Below are positions 17,798 to 26,254 of a stretch of 64,000 bases of DNA, one piece after another (the first letter of the stretch is position 1; each line of letters starts with the position of its first letter). The translations under genes were made by a program, and so were the position numbers. Source of the stretch: an uncultured Eubacteriales bacterium (lineage in GTDB: Bacteria > Bacillota > Clostridia > Christensenellales > Aristaeellaceae). A model generated the notes under the pieces. It ran no database searches. It saw nothing but the letters and a program-made list of their open reading frames with translations, and was not told the origin of the DNA. Location: NCBI GenBank assembly GCA_902765395.1, contig CACWZP010000005.1, positions 62,001-126,000 of the forward strand, given 5' to 3'.

Positions 17798-18709
17798 ATG
17801 TATTATCTGATCAAAGAGGTCCTGACGCCTTGCACTGAAAAGGATATCCATAATGGCGATGCGCAATATGTGGTCGTGCTGACCACGCAGCAGTGGCAGC
17901 AGCAGAAAGAGCGCTTTGATATGCTGATCGACATGGAAATGGACGCGCCGCAGGAGACAAAGGCGATTGTCAACATGGATTCGCTGACGGGAACGCTGTC
18001 CATTCCCAATCGGGATGAAATGGGCGGTCAGCGGCACAATTTCTCATTCGCCCTGGACGAGAAGGGCGTTGTCCTGGTGGATGACAGCGGTTATGTGCTG
18101 GAAATGCTGCGCAGGCTCAGCCAAACCAAGAAGTGGCGCCTGCCCGGCCTGGAACGGTTCCTGTACGACCTGCTGGAAATGACCATCGGCGGCGATCTGA
18201 CGCTGCTCGAAAAGTCAGAGCACCAGCTGAACCTGATCGAAGAGGCGATCCTGCGCGACGAAGTCAAGTCCTATCCCAAGGAAATGAATGATATTCGCGG
18301 CGACCTGCTTGACCTGCGCGTGCATTATGAACAGCTGATCGATCTGGGGCAGGAGCTGGAGGAAAACGAAAACGGCTTCTTCAAGGAGGAAAACCTCCGC
18401 TATTTCCACATGTTCACCGAAAGGGTCATGCGATTGCGGGATATCGTCAACGGACAGCGCGAGTATGTGATGCAGCTCCGCGACCTGATGCAATCCCAGC
18501 TGGATGTCAGGCAGAACCGGATCATGACGGTGCTCACGGTCGTGACGTCCATCTTCCTGCCGCTGACGCTCATCGCGGGCTGGTACGGCATGAACTTTCG
18601 CTACATGCCGGAGCTGGAATGGCGATACAGCTATCCCGTAGTCATTGCCATCTCCGTCGTCATCGTAGCGGTCTGCCTCATCTGGTTCAAGCGGAAGAAG
18701 TGGATGTGA
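17798..18709 (+). CDS. corA: CorA-family divalent cation (magnesium) transporter
   Basis: The 303-residue protein has a cytoplasmic N-terminal domain, a long helical stalk (about 120-245) and two C-terminal membrane helices with the family signature YGMNF at 263-267. CorA forms a pentameric Mg2+ (sometimes Co2+/Ni2+) channel. The start at 17798 follows GGAGGGGAGAAC; an in-frame ATG 36 bases upstream lacks a site. The stop codon lies less than 30 bases from a truncated integrase on the opposite strand, so a foreign element arrived or was deleted exactly at the 3' end of this gene without harming it. Confidence 0.88.
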   Translation: MYYLIKEVLTPCTEKDIHNGDAQYVVVLTTQQWQQQKERFDMLIDMEMDAPQETKAIVNMDSLTGTLSIPNRDEMGGQRHNFSFALDEKGVVLVDDSGYVLEMLRRLSQTKKWRLPGLERFLYDLLEMTIGGDLTLLEKSEHQLNLIEEAILRDEVKSYPKEMNDIRGDLLDLRVHYEQLIDLGQELEENENGFFKEENLRYFHMFTERVMRLRDIVNGQREYVMQLRDLMQSQLDVRQNRIMTVLTVVTSIFLPLTLIAGWYGMNFRYMPELEWRYSYPVVIAISVVIVAVCLIWFKRKKWM

Positions 18710-18736
18710 ACGCGCTCCGTGCAGTAAAGCATTTGG

Positions 18737-19504
18737 CATGTAGTTCTTGGCGAAGGTATGTCTGAACAGATGAAGGGAAGTCTTCGTCACGCCTCGTCCA
18801 ATGTTGAAATGCCGCACAGCGGTTTCCAGAGCGTGAACAGTCATCTGACTGTTGCTGGAAGTGGGGAAGAGGTTGTATTCGCTCTCCCAATCCCAGAGTT
18901 GAAGGTACAGTTCCAGCACAGCCTTCAAGGACGTGGAAAGCGGTATGATCTGCTGCTTGCGGTTCTTCAGCTTCTTCAGAATGATGATTTCATGCTCAAA
19001 GTCCACATCGCAAATGCGGATGTTGACAAGCGTGTTGGCGCGAATGCCAGTGGCGAGGAAGGTGCTGACCGCCGCCCAATTCCTCCATTCAGTCCACTTG
19101 TCGCTCTCAGGCTGCTTCAGAAGGCGCTGAAGCTCCGCGTCAGTGTAAGGCTCCTTGATGGTTTCGTCTTCCTTTAGCAGCTTCAGGCCAATGTCGCCCA
19201 TGTATTCGCGTTCCTGGCAGAAGCGGAAGAAGACCCTCAACCCTCTCAACCTCGTGTTGATGGCTGTGATCCTGTTGCCCTTCTGCATCTCATGGTCGAT
19301 GAAGTCCTCCATGACCTCCCGCGTGACCTCGCGGACGCTCTCCACTGGCACGCTCCGCTGGAAGTAGCTCAAATCCTCTTCGTAGTATTCCAGCGTTCGC
19401 GGGGAAAGGTTCTTCAAACGACAGTGGCGAAGGAACTCTTCGATGACTGTTTCCAGCGTCTTTTGACGAATTGCGTCTACCTGTTTGATCTTCCTTCTGG
19501 ACAT
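18737..19504 (-). pseudogene. Tyrosine recombinase (integrase) lacking its C-terminus
   Basis: The frame from the ATG at 19504 (AAGGGGCGAATCTA upstream) encodes an N-terminal SAM-like core-binding domain (ETVIEEFLRHCRLKNLSPRT, about residues 10-100) and most of a phage-integrase catalytic domain, including the first catalytic Arg in FLATGIRANTLVNI and the HLFRHTFAKNY box. Just after HTFAKNYM, at about 18737, similarity stops: the last 60-70 residues with the second His/Trp and the nucleophilic Tyr are missing, and the open frame continues only as antisense of corA. The enzyme should be inactive. With the tRNA-Leu fragment 130 bases away it marks a decayed integrative element. Confidence 0.85.
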
Positions 19505-19601
19505 TAGATTCGCCCCTTTCAGTCTAGCAAATAATCTAATGCACAGGGATAGATTCAAAATGGGAGAAAAGTGCGGCCCAATGCCTGTTCAGTCTATGAG
19601 A

Positions 19602-19634
19602 AAAGCCCTGAAAACTCAGCGTTTTCAGGGCTTT
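19602..19634 (-). terminator. Perfect 14-bp terminator hairpin downstream of the tRNA-Leu fragment
   Basis: AAAGCCCTGAAAAC (19602-19615) pairs with GTTTTCAGGGCTTT (19621-19634), loop TCAGC; on the minus strand it ends in a T-run. It directly follows the CCA end of the tRNA fragment, the usual position of a tRNA terminator, and was probably carried along with it. Confidence 0.75.
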
Positions 19635-19691
19635 GGTGCGGGAAACAGGACTTGAACCTGCACGAATCGTAATGATCACTAGAACCTGAAT
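19634..19691 (-). other. 3' half of a tRNA-Leu(CAG): attachment-site remnant
   Basis: On the minus strand this reads from an anticodon loop (TTCAGGT, anticodon CAG) and 3' anticodon stem (TCTAG), through a long class-II variable arm, to a complete T arm (CAGG-TTCAAGT-CCTG) and acceptor end TTCCCGCACCA. No 5' half (D arm, 5' acceptor strand) precedes it. Integrative elements that use tRNA genes leave such 3' fragments at one junction. A truncated integrase lies alongside, so this is best read as an att site. The intact tRNA and second att copy are not in the window. Confidence 0.75.
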
Positions 19692-20109
19692 CCACCTAAA
19701 TCCTGCTAAGTTTATAATAGGTAAGTAAATTTCGGGTAGGGATCATTTTGGACGGAAATTTGGACGACTTTTCCCCACACAAAGTCCACCTGAAAACAAT
19801 ATTATAGCATGGTTTGATCTCGTGTATTTTGAAGTTGTATCACGCGCCTAGTAGGTGATTTAGAAAGCAAGTAGATTGTATACTATACTGCGGCCTTATC
19901 GATTCATGGCTTTAGCTGTCGTGGTAGGTGCTGTCGAGCTGGACTTTTTATGACATCCAGTTGTGAAATCCTCCACGGCAGTCTCCCATGCTATGATTTG
20001 TAGTTACTGATCGTGTACTCCGAATTGGTTGAACAGAATGAACTCTGCAAATAGTGCGGCTCTGACCAGCACGATCATGAACAGCAATGTCACAAGCAGA
20101 AAAACGCAA
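19692..20109. other. Non-coding, AT-rich junction sequence
   Basis: No convincing gene. A direct repeat of TTGGACG occurs about 19752-19767. On the minus strand, 20005-20094 can encode a short hydrophobic peptide (about 29 residues from a GTG, 40 from a TTG overlapping the small ORF described next), without a clear ribosome site. Confidence 0.4.
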
Positions 20110-20232
20110 TTATTCTTTTCTAACAAGCTCTGCCTGCATTTCCCTCACGTGCCGAAGGACGGCATCCTCTGCACTCGTGAAGCTCTTATCCGGCATGCCC
20201 ATCGCATTGATGAAATCTTCCTTGTTAATCAT
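20110..20232 (-). CDS. Small hypothetical protein, 40 residues
   Basis: The ATG at 20232 has an excellent GGAGGAGGTGCC site, and the 40 codons encode a soluble, charged, helix-prone peptide (start MINKEDFINAMGMP, end VREMQAELVRKE). I recognise no family. An overlapping frame just downstream could encode a one-helix membrane peptide, an arrangement also seen in small regulatory or toxin modules, but nothing here proves that. It may be a live small gene or a relic of the integrated element. Confidence 0.45.
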   Translation of the reverse strand: MINKEDFINAMGMPDKSFTSAEDAVLRHVREMQAELVRKE

Positions 20233-20356
20233 TTGGGCACCTCCTCCGATGGTGGTTCTTTGGGTTATTGCGTTCGCACATCCGCTGCGATTTGACTGTT
20301 TTTTCGCCGATACTGAGAGTCTTCGTGACCTGTCGAATGCCGAGGCTTGCTATGTG

Positions 20357-20639
20357 CTATAATAACCTGCACATGCGCATCTTTTCATCCAAGACTATTA
20401 CCGAAAGGTTAAGGTGGGAATGATTCGAAATAAGTTCGCACTCAGGCAGGCGTCCATAGCTAATGTGTGTCGATTGTGCGATGGATGGTGTGACAGGCGT
20501 TGAAGTGTATGCATTCGAACCAAGCCTCGAAGTATTCGTCATCCTTCAAGTCATCCTGCTTTTCCAAAGTGCAGAGTATAGCATTCTGAACAGTAACCTC
20601 ACGGTCGTGATGTTCCCCAAAGCCGGATTCGGCAAACAT
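20357..20639 (-). pseudogene. Remnant of a small gene interrupted by a frame change
   Basis: From an ATG at 20639 a 59-residue frame (opening MFAESGFGEHHDREVTV, with DDEYFEAWFECIHF) stops at 20460. A second frame overlapping its end continues as ISYGRLPECELISNHS to 20357. Together they look like one protein of about 90 residues broken by a frameshift. No ribosome site is clear and no family is recognised. Confidence 0.3.
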
Positions 20640-20816
20640 AGTATATTACCGGCTTAAGCAACTTCGCCCGGCAGACAAATTCATCAGCGGCTATACGTAT
20701 TGTTGCTACACATATTAGACGGTTGTGAAAGGTAAACGGTTACACTAAGGTATGGATGAGTTGTATGACTGTATCATAGATTATTAGTGTTAGATGCTTT
20801 TCGTTGTCTTGATAAC

Positions 20817-20846
20817 TTGACGGTATGCTTGTATGAAGTGTATAAT
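20817..20846 (+). promoter_or_regulatory. Sigma-A type promoter upstream of the 311-residue membrane protein
   Basis: TTGACG (20817-20822) and TATAAT (20841-20846) with an 18-base spacer, about 190 bases before the start codon at 21035. The rest of 20640-21034 shows no gene. Confidence 0.6.
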
Positions 20847-21034
20847 ATGTTTCATTGGAGTCAACTCAGTTTTCAAACTATAGATGCCAGCTTACTTTGG
20901 CAAATAGAAAGAATTCGAGGCTGATTACACGTGTGCGTGTAGTGAGAAGAAAAGCTTGATATATCAGTCTTCTTACACATGAGCATTGCCATGATGGAAA
21001 TGATGGAATTGCTTCTAAGGAGATGAACTAAACT

Positions 21035-21970
21035 ATGGTATACGATCTGACTTCATTATTGACAACTATTTCAGCCGGTTCTGCTTCATTTATTGCAATT
21101 ATAGGTGGACTAATTGCGACTAAATTGATTGATATCAATAATCAGCGAGCAGCGGTTGACGAAGAAATGGAAGAACTTGCGGATAAACGAGGTTATATAG
21201 AAGCAATTAATGATCATCTTGGATTAAACCTTAGTATGGATGAGACATTGGACTTCATATCAGACCATTGTTCAGTCTTTTTTAATGGTGTTATGAAACC
21301 CAAAATGGAAAAGGTCATATTTGATGAATCATTGTTTAAAGACTTGGATGGGTCAGAAGATCTAGATGGAATCAGCTTCTACTGGAATTTGGCACAGGAG
21401 ATTCTATTATTCTATTTCTCAAGTGTCCCGTTTGACAGAAAGATATCTGAAACAGAAGAGGCGGCAGTTTGGAATTCTATAAGAAATGAATTCAAGGGGA
21501 GCTATGTTCCTGAGTTTTTCTATAATGGACTCTCAAATTTGATTAGGGATATGCGATACTATATTGTATCGGGAAGACAGAGTATAATTATTGGAGAGAG
21601 TATATTAGAGCCCAGCCCAATAGCTAAGCCAATCAATGGTTATGGTATAAGTGTAGAAGCCTCAAATGAGTGGGCAAATGAACTTGAGAAGAATCTAAAC
21701 AATATTGGATTCATTGAAATGCGCCTTGAACAGTTGAGCGAGAAGAAGAAACAGCTAACGCATCCTAGAGGATTGAAAACTGGATTTGCTTTGTTTGGGC
21801 TTTTTATTTTCTTCTGTGTAATACTACCATTGTTTTTCGTTCCATTCCAGACCGAAGACTGTAGGGTGTATTTAATCGTGAAGATTCTTTTTATATTGAT
21901 TCTATCAACAGGCTTATATGGATGCTTGGCTTATCTTATAAGCATGTTAAAGAGTAAGACAGATAATTAG
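21035..21970 (+). CDS. Membrane protein of unknown function at the head of the AT-rich island
   Basis: I do not recognise this 311-residue protein. It has an N-terminal membrane helix (about residues 10-32), a large acidic cytoplasmic or extracellular middle part with coiled-coil character near 33-55 and 225-245 (NIGFIEMRLEQLSEKKKQL), and two C-terminal helices (about 250-272 and 283-304). AAGGAG lies 12 bases before the ATG. Codon use is strongly AT-rich, like the three genes downstream and unlike the rest of the window. It has its own promoter and is 507 bases from tcmP, so it may be separate cargo. Membrane proteins of this layout occur as effectors in defence islands, but there is no motif to support that here. 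Confidence 0.5.
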   Translation: MVYDLTSLLTTISAGSASFIAIIGGLIATKLIDINNQRAAVDEEMEELADKRGYIEAINDHLGLNLSMDETLDFISDHCSVFFNGVMKPKMEKVIFDESLFKDLDGSEDLDGISFYWNLAQEILLFYFSSVPFDRKISETEEAAVWNSIRNEFKGSYVPEFFYNGLSNLIRDMRYYIVSGRQSIIIGESILEPSPIAKPINGYGISVEASNEWANELEKNLNNIGFIEMRLEQLSEKKKQLTHPRGLKTGFALFGLFIFFCVILPLFFVPFQTEDCRVYLIVKILFILILSTGLYGCLAYLISMLKSKTDN

Positions 21971-22399
21971 TATGCTTTCTTCGCAAGCAGAAGGATGAGA
22001 GGGTGGAATCATCCTGAATAGAAAACTACCATTACAAACTAGAGAAAGCATTTATAGTCAGAATGTAAAGACATTGAAAGTAAGACGTGACTAGAATAAT
22101 CTGCTTATATCTCTGACTCAACACTCCACTTCAAACAGTGACATAATACACTATTAAGCGCATTATCCTTATGCTGATAATAGGAGAGGACACAATAGAA
22201 CATAGCAACATGAATGTACTAGAAGAACAATACAAGTGAGAATAGCACAACTGAATTTAGTTATTTGATGTTACTAGTCATGGTGGTGTAAACATGATTG
22301 CTCAAGTGTGAGGGAGTTGATGATAAGCAAGCCTAATAGCCCTGGTACATACTACTGGTTAGGCTGGTGGCTATAATCGACGGATATCATTATCTTTTT
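21971..22399. other. Non-coding gap before the TcmP operon
   Basis: No gene is visible. A weak hairpin pairs AGCCTA near 22330 with TAGGCT near 22363. The only other structure is the promoter/operator described next. Confidence 0.4.
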
Positions 22400-22435
22400 A
22401 GCAGACTTCCATTTTCTGCTTGTTTAGTATATAAT
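22400..22435 (+). promoter_or_regulatory. Putative promoter and inverted-repeat operator of the TcmP operon
   Basis: TATAAT at 22430-22435 with a weak -35 (TTCCAT, 22407-22412, 17-base spacer). The -35 sits inside an inverted repeat AGCAGA (22400-22405) and TCTGCT (22415-22420). A protein bound there would block RNA polymerase, so the operon may be repressed until needed. No regulator gene lies next to it. Confidence 0.45.
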
Positions 22436-22477
22436 ATACATAGATGCTATTGATTCAAGTGGGGGGAGGGTTAGCAA

Positions 22478-23596
22478 ATGCCTACCAATCCGCAGTTTTT
22501 CTCCGAACAAAGTGAACAGTCGAGAGTCAAAGCACATATTGTGGCAAGCTATTTCTCTGCTTGGGCGGGCGTGATCCAAAAATGGGACTCAAACATGGGA
22601 TATATAGATTTGTTTTGTGGCCCTGGTAAGTATGGTGACAATAATCTATCTGCTCCGCTCTTAATCATTGAAAAAATACTTTCCAGCACTATTCTGACTA
22701 GGAAAATGCTTCTGTTGTTCAATGATCAGGACGCTAGCAATACTGAGAGACTCAAGCGTGAGATAGATATACTTGATTCAAAGGGCTTGCTGAAGGAGAA
22801 AATTGCATATTATAACAGAACAATCGACAGGGATACATTTCGTCAGTTGACCATATCACAGCTACCTGTGTTATCCTTTGTTGACCCATTTGGATATAAG
22901 GGATTAACGCTCCAGCTTATTGATAAGTTAATTAGCAACAATGGATCTGACTGTATTTTCTTTTTCAATTACAATCGAGTGAACATGGCTTTGAACAATC
23001 ATTTGTTTGATGATCACTTAATGGGCATATTCGGAGAACGGCGAACTTATGAGATAAAGAAGCAATTAATAGGGCTTGCTCCAGCCCAAAGAGAACCAGT
23101 CATCCTTGAAGCGCTCACTGAAGCATTAAGGGAGAACAAAAGCAACTACGTGTTGCCGTTTAAATTCTATAGCACAGAGATGCTGAGAACGAGTCACTTC
23201 ATCATTTTCGTGACGAAGCATCCAATTGCGTGCAAAATCATGAAGCAGATCATGTATGCAAATAGTGCCAAAGATGCTGACGGAATTGCTGATTTCTCTT
23301 ATAAGGATAGTCGAAATTTCTCATCAAAAGGTGAACAACTGACTATTTGGGGAACCCCCATGGATAGACTGATCAGATCAATTCTTTCGATTGGACGAGG
23401 AACAAGCATTTGTGTTGGCGATCTATGTAACAGGTATGATACAGACTTCACTACGCATTATGTTGGGAAGAATGTCCAGGATGCACTAAAGAGAATGGAG
23501 CTTTCAGGGCAAATTGAAGTTGTGGATGGAAGGAAATATCAATATAGAGCCGGCAAACTTACAATGCCTACCAAAGCGATTATTCGGATAAAATGA
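22478..23596 (+). CDS. tcmP: Three-Cys-motif partner protein TcmP
   Basis: The 372-residue protein shows the TcmP family marks: an N-terminal block leading to YIDLFCGPGKYG (residues 42-53), which resembles a Rossmann methyltransferase glycine motif, and FVDPFGYKGL (135-144), which resembles a DPPF-type motif IV. The family is named for its co-occurrence with a three-cysteine-motif protein, and that partner follows here after nine bases. The C-terminal 80 residues (about 290-370) look like a winged helix. The biochemical role is not established; a nucleotide- or nucleic-acid-modifying activity is inferred from the motifs. A GGGGGGAGGG site precedes the ATG. The gene is AT-rich and clearly foreign to the GC-rich backbone. 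Confidence 0.8.
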   Translation: MPTNPQFFSEQSEQSRVKAHIVASYFSAWAGVIQKWDSNMGYIDLFCGPGKYGDNNLSAPLLIIEKILSSTILTRKMLLLFNDQDASNTERLKREIDILDSKGLLKEKIAYYNRTIDRDTFRQLTISQLPVLSFVDPFGYKGLTLQLIDKLISNNGSDCIFFFNYNRVNMALNNHLFDDHLMGIFGERRTYEIKKQLIGLAPAQREPVILEALTEALRENKSNYVLPFKFYSTEMLRTSHFIIFVTKHPIACKIMKQIMYANSAKDADGIADFSYKDSRNFSSKGEQLTIWGTPMDRLIRSILSIGRGTSICVGDLCNRYDTDFTTHYVGKNVQDALKRMELSGQIEVVDGRKYQYRAGKLTMPTKAIIRIK

Positions 23597-23605
23597 GGTG
23601 ATATG

Positions 23606-24331
23606 ATGGCAAGTACATCTAAAATTGAATGGACTGAAGCCACTTGGAATCCGATAACGGGTTGTACAAAGTGTTCAGCAGGCTGTGAGCATTGCTATGC
23701 AGCTACTCTTGCGAAGCGCCTGAAGGCTATGGGAAATATAAGATATCAGAACGGATTTGATGTAACGATTCATAGAGACCTCTTTTCCAAGCCGCTTGAA
23801 TGGAAGAAACCGAAGATGATATTCGTGAATTCCATGTCTGATATATTCCATGAGGATGTACCGGATGATGTAATATTAGAACTGTTCAGAATAATGAACA
23901 AAGGGGAACAACATACATTTCAAGTGTTGACAAAACGATCTGAAAGATTGGAAAGACTGGCACCTATGATAAAATGGACGAGAAATATTTGGATGGGGGT
24001 GTCGGTTGAAAATCAAAGATCGCTGTTCCGGGTAGATCATTTAAGAAGAACAGGAGCTATGATAAAGTTTATATCTGCTGAGCCATTGCTGGAATCAATA
24101 GCGGAAATAAATCTCAATGGAATTGATTGGTTAATTGTGGGAGGAGAATCAGGGGCTGGTTGCCGACCATTGAAGAAGGAATGGGTGGTTGAACTTCGTG
24201 ATCTGGCTCAACAGAACAATACTGCTTTTTTCTTCAAACAATGGGGAGGCTTTCATCACTCGCAGGGTGGAAGTGAATTGGAAGGAAAGCATTATAAAGA
24301 ATACCCATCCCTTTATAATAATGCTCAATAG
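23606..24331 (+). CDS. Gp37/Gp68-family (DUF5131) radical-SAM-like protein
   Basis: This 241-residue protein opens with IEWTEATWNPITGC and a cysteine cluster at Cys20, Cys23, Cys27 and Cys30 followed by YAATLAKRL, the hallmark of the phage Gp37/Gp68 family. The cysteines probably hold an iron-sulfur cluster of radical-SAM type. FVNSMSDIFHEDVP, FQVLTKR, WMGVSVENQ and GGESGAGCRP follow in the usual order. The ATG at 23606 is chosen because GAGGTG lies five bases upstream. It is the expected partner of TcmP. The reaction is unknown; the operon suggests both act on one substrate, possibly a nucleic acid. Confidence 0.82.
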   Translation: MASTSKIEWTEATWNPITGCTKCSAGCEHCYAATLAKRLKAMGNIRYQNGFDVTIHRDLFSKPLEWKKPKMIFVNSMSDIFHEDVPDDVILELFRIMNKGEQHTFQVLTKRSERLERLAPMIKWTRNIWMGVSVENQRSLFRVDHLRRTGAMIKFISAEPLLESIAEINLNGIDWLIVGGESGAGCRPLKKEWVVELRDLAQQNNTAFFFKQWGGFHHSQGGSELEGKHYKEYPSLYNNAQ

Positions 24332-24392
24332 AGAAGATCGATGGTAGCTTGTATTGCTTCATTCCCAAGGACTTGATATGGGAGGCATTTGT

Positions 24393-26132
24393 ATGAAGTA
24401 CATTTCGCAAAAATGGGAAGAGAAATATGATGGAATACTATATTTCTTCCAGAGATTAGAAGAAATGCTATTTCACTATACAATAGATATCTTCATTGCG
24501 CCTGTTCATAATACCAAGACCTTGCTTGAAGAATACATATCTGTTCAGCAAGATACAGCGAAGAAAGGCGTTGGGATATATAATCTGGAACAGATACGTG
24601 ATGAGCTGGTGTTTAGTATTATTCATGATAAAGTACTTCAAGCAAAACTTGGTAATGAAACAATAGAACTTCTAGCAAAACAAATCAAGAATAATAATAG
24701 TTCTGTTATTGCATATCTTAACAGAAAAATCTCGAAGGGTGAGTATCTTGAATGGTGTATATCATATCTAAAGGAACACGTAGTTAATCACTCCCACAAG
24801 GAAGAAATTGAATTTGCGTTAAGAACATGGATTTCACTGATAATATGGTATGGCTATTCGCAAGAACAAATCTATAATGATTTGCATAGACTGTTCTCTC
24901 AAAAGATAAGTGATCCATACGAAGCATTATCACAATTCATTGAACGGTACTCCTTTAGGGAAAACCAATACAAGGTTTACTATGTATTTAACGGATACTA
25001 TAAAAAATATAGAGAACTTCTTTCTACCCAAATGATGATTTCATTTGAAAATGATAGCTTTACTCAGAATATTGTGATCAAACGAAAAAATGATTTTGTT
25101 GGAGCTTTTGAAGTAAAAGCCATAGACAAGCATAATGCCCTTAAGAAAGGATATAGTATCATTCTGTTGCTTGAACAATTCATACATGCTTTAAGCAACG
25201 AAAAAAGAGAGATGATTAGAAGCACTGGAATGGTGAGAGATCTTTCAAAAGAAGATGATTGTGAATTTATTCGGATTAAAAACCCAGGTTCAAAAGCAAT
25301 TTTTGATGATACACTAATACAAAATGAAGAGACAATAAACTATGTCATTGTTGGTTATTTGAGGAGTAATAAGAATACAAGGGGATTATTATCTAATGCA
25401 ATAAAACTACATAATTCAGCTAATGCTCAACTTGTTCCCAAAGAAGCGTTTATAGAATTATGGTCAATGCTGGAGGCTTTAGTTATAACTGGTCCTTGTG
25501 ATTCAAAGATTGAATTATTGACAAGCAAAATTCTACCAATGATTCAGGATAATTACATGAGAGAGTATTTCTCTGAGATTGACACGGGGATACAAAACAA
25601 TATAAGCTCTCAAGAGTACCAAGAGCTTCTCAAGGACATTACTATTGGAAAGTATAATATTGATAAACTAATGTATATGGTTTTTCTTCCTGAATATGAA
25701 GGAGTTCTTGAAAGGTGTTTTTCGTTGTTAAAACAATATCCCATTATAAGACATAAGATGTATACTATGTATTCTATCCGAAATAAAACAAGCGATGTAT
25801 ATAAGAAACAATCAAACTATGCGAATAGGATAAAATGGCATCTGTATAGATTGTATAGAGCCCGGAATGCGTTAGTTCATTCTGGTGATACTCATCGGCA
25901 TATAGAAGTACTGGGAAGACACCTACATGCGTATTGTGACAAAATACTGATAGATGTCATGCTCAAAATATCTTCTGATTCAACGATGCAAACAATTGAG
26001 GATGTCTTTTGCGATGGGAACTTAAGATTTCTATCTATGAGAAGAATGGCTACAATAAACGACCCTATAACTACTGAAATAATCGAAGAGATCAATAAAT
26101 CTTTCTTCATTCTTCCGAATGGATACAGGTAA
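24393..26132 (+). CDS. HEPN-motif protein, third gene of the TcmP operon
   Basis: The 579-residue protein is mostly alpha-helical. Near the C-terminus, RARNALVHSG contains the HEPN ribonuclease motif R-N-x3-H (Arg491, Asn492, His496), preceded by a helix rich in charged residues (YANRIKWHLYRLYR). The region around FIELWSMLEALVITG resembles the Apea-like HEPN families. The N-terminal 400 residues match nothing I recognise. The ATG at 24393 follows GGGAGGCATTT; an earlier ATG at 24354 lacks a site. HEPN proteins with intact R-x4-6-H motifs commonly cleave RNA in anti-phage or toxin-antitoxin systems. Co-transcription with TcmP and the Gp37/Gp68 protein suggests an effector role, which is inference. 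Confidence 0.65.
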   Translation: MKYISQKWEEKYDGILYFFQRLEEMLFHYTIDIFIAPVHNTKTLLEEYISVQQDTAKKGVGIYNLEQIRDELVFSIIHDKVLQAKLGNETIELLAKQIKNNNSSVIAYLNRKISKGEYLEWCISYLKEHVVNHSHKEEIEFALRTWISLIIWYGYSQEQIYNDLHRLFSQKISDPYEALSQFIERYSFRENQYKVYYVFNGYYKKYRELLSTQMMISFENDSFTQNIVIKRKNDFVGAFEVKAIDKHNALKKGYSIILLLEQFIHALSNEKREMIRSTGMVRDLSKEDDCEFIRIKNPGSKAIFDDTLIQNEETINYVIVGYLRSNKNTRGLLSNAIKLHNSANAQLVPKEAFIELWSMLEALVITGPCDSKIELLTSKILPMIQDNYMREYFSEIDTGIQNNISSQEYQELLKDITIGKYNIDKLMYMVFLPEYEGVLERCFSLLKQYPIIRHKMYTMYSIRNKTSDVYKKQSNYANRIKWHLYRLYRARNALVHSGDTHRHIEVLGRHLHAYCDKILIDVMLKISSDSTMQTIEDVFCDGNLRFLSMRRMATINDPITTEIIEEINKSFFILPNGYR

Positions 26133-26254
26133 AAGTGATTGTCAGATGCTTGATGAAAAGGCCATGTCAGATGATCGTATCTTGTGGCAGGTGTATTTCA
26201 AGCGTATAATTAGTAGAGCCAGTATTTATAGATGCTCCGATACTTTTGCCTCCT

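Noticed and set aside
18215-18736. C-terminal half of the integrase frame
   Set aside because: It is the antisense of corA and has no recombinase motifs; the real integrase similarity ends at about 18737.
22322-22380. Possible small RNA in the gap before tcmP
   Set aside because: Only a 6-bp stem supports it and no promoter/terminator pair frames it.
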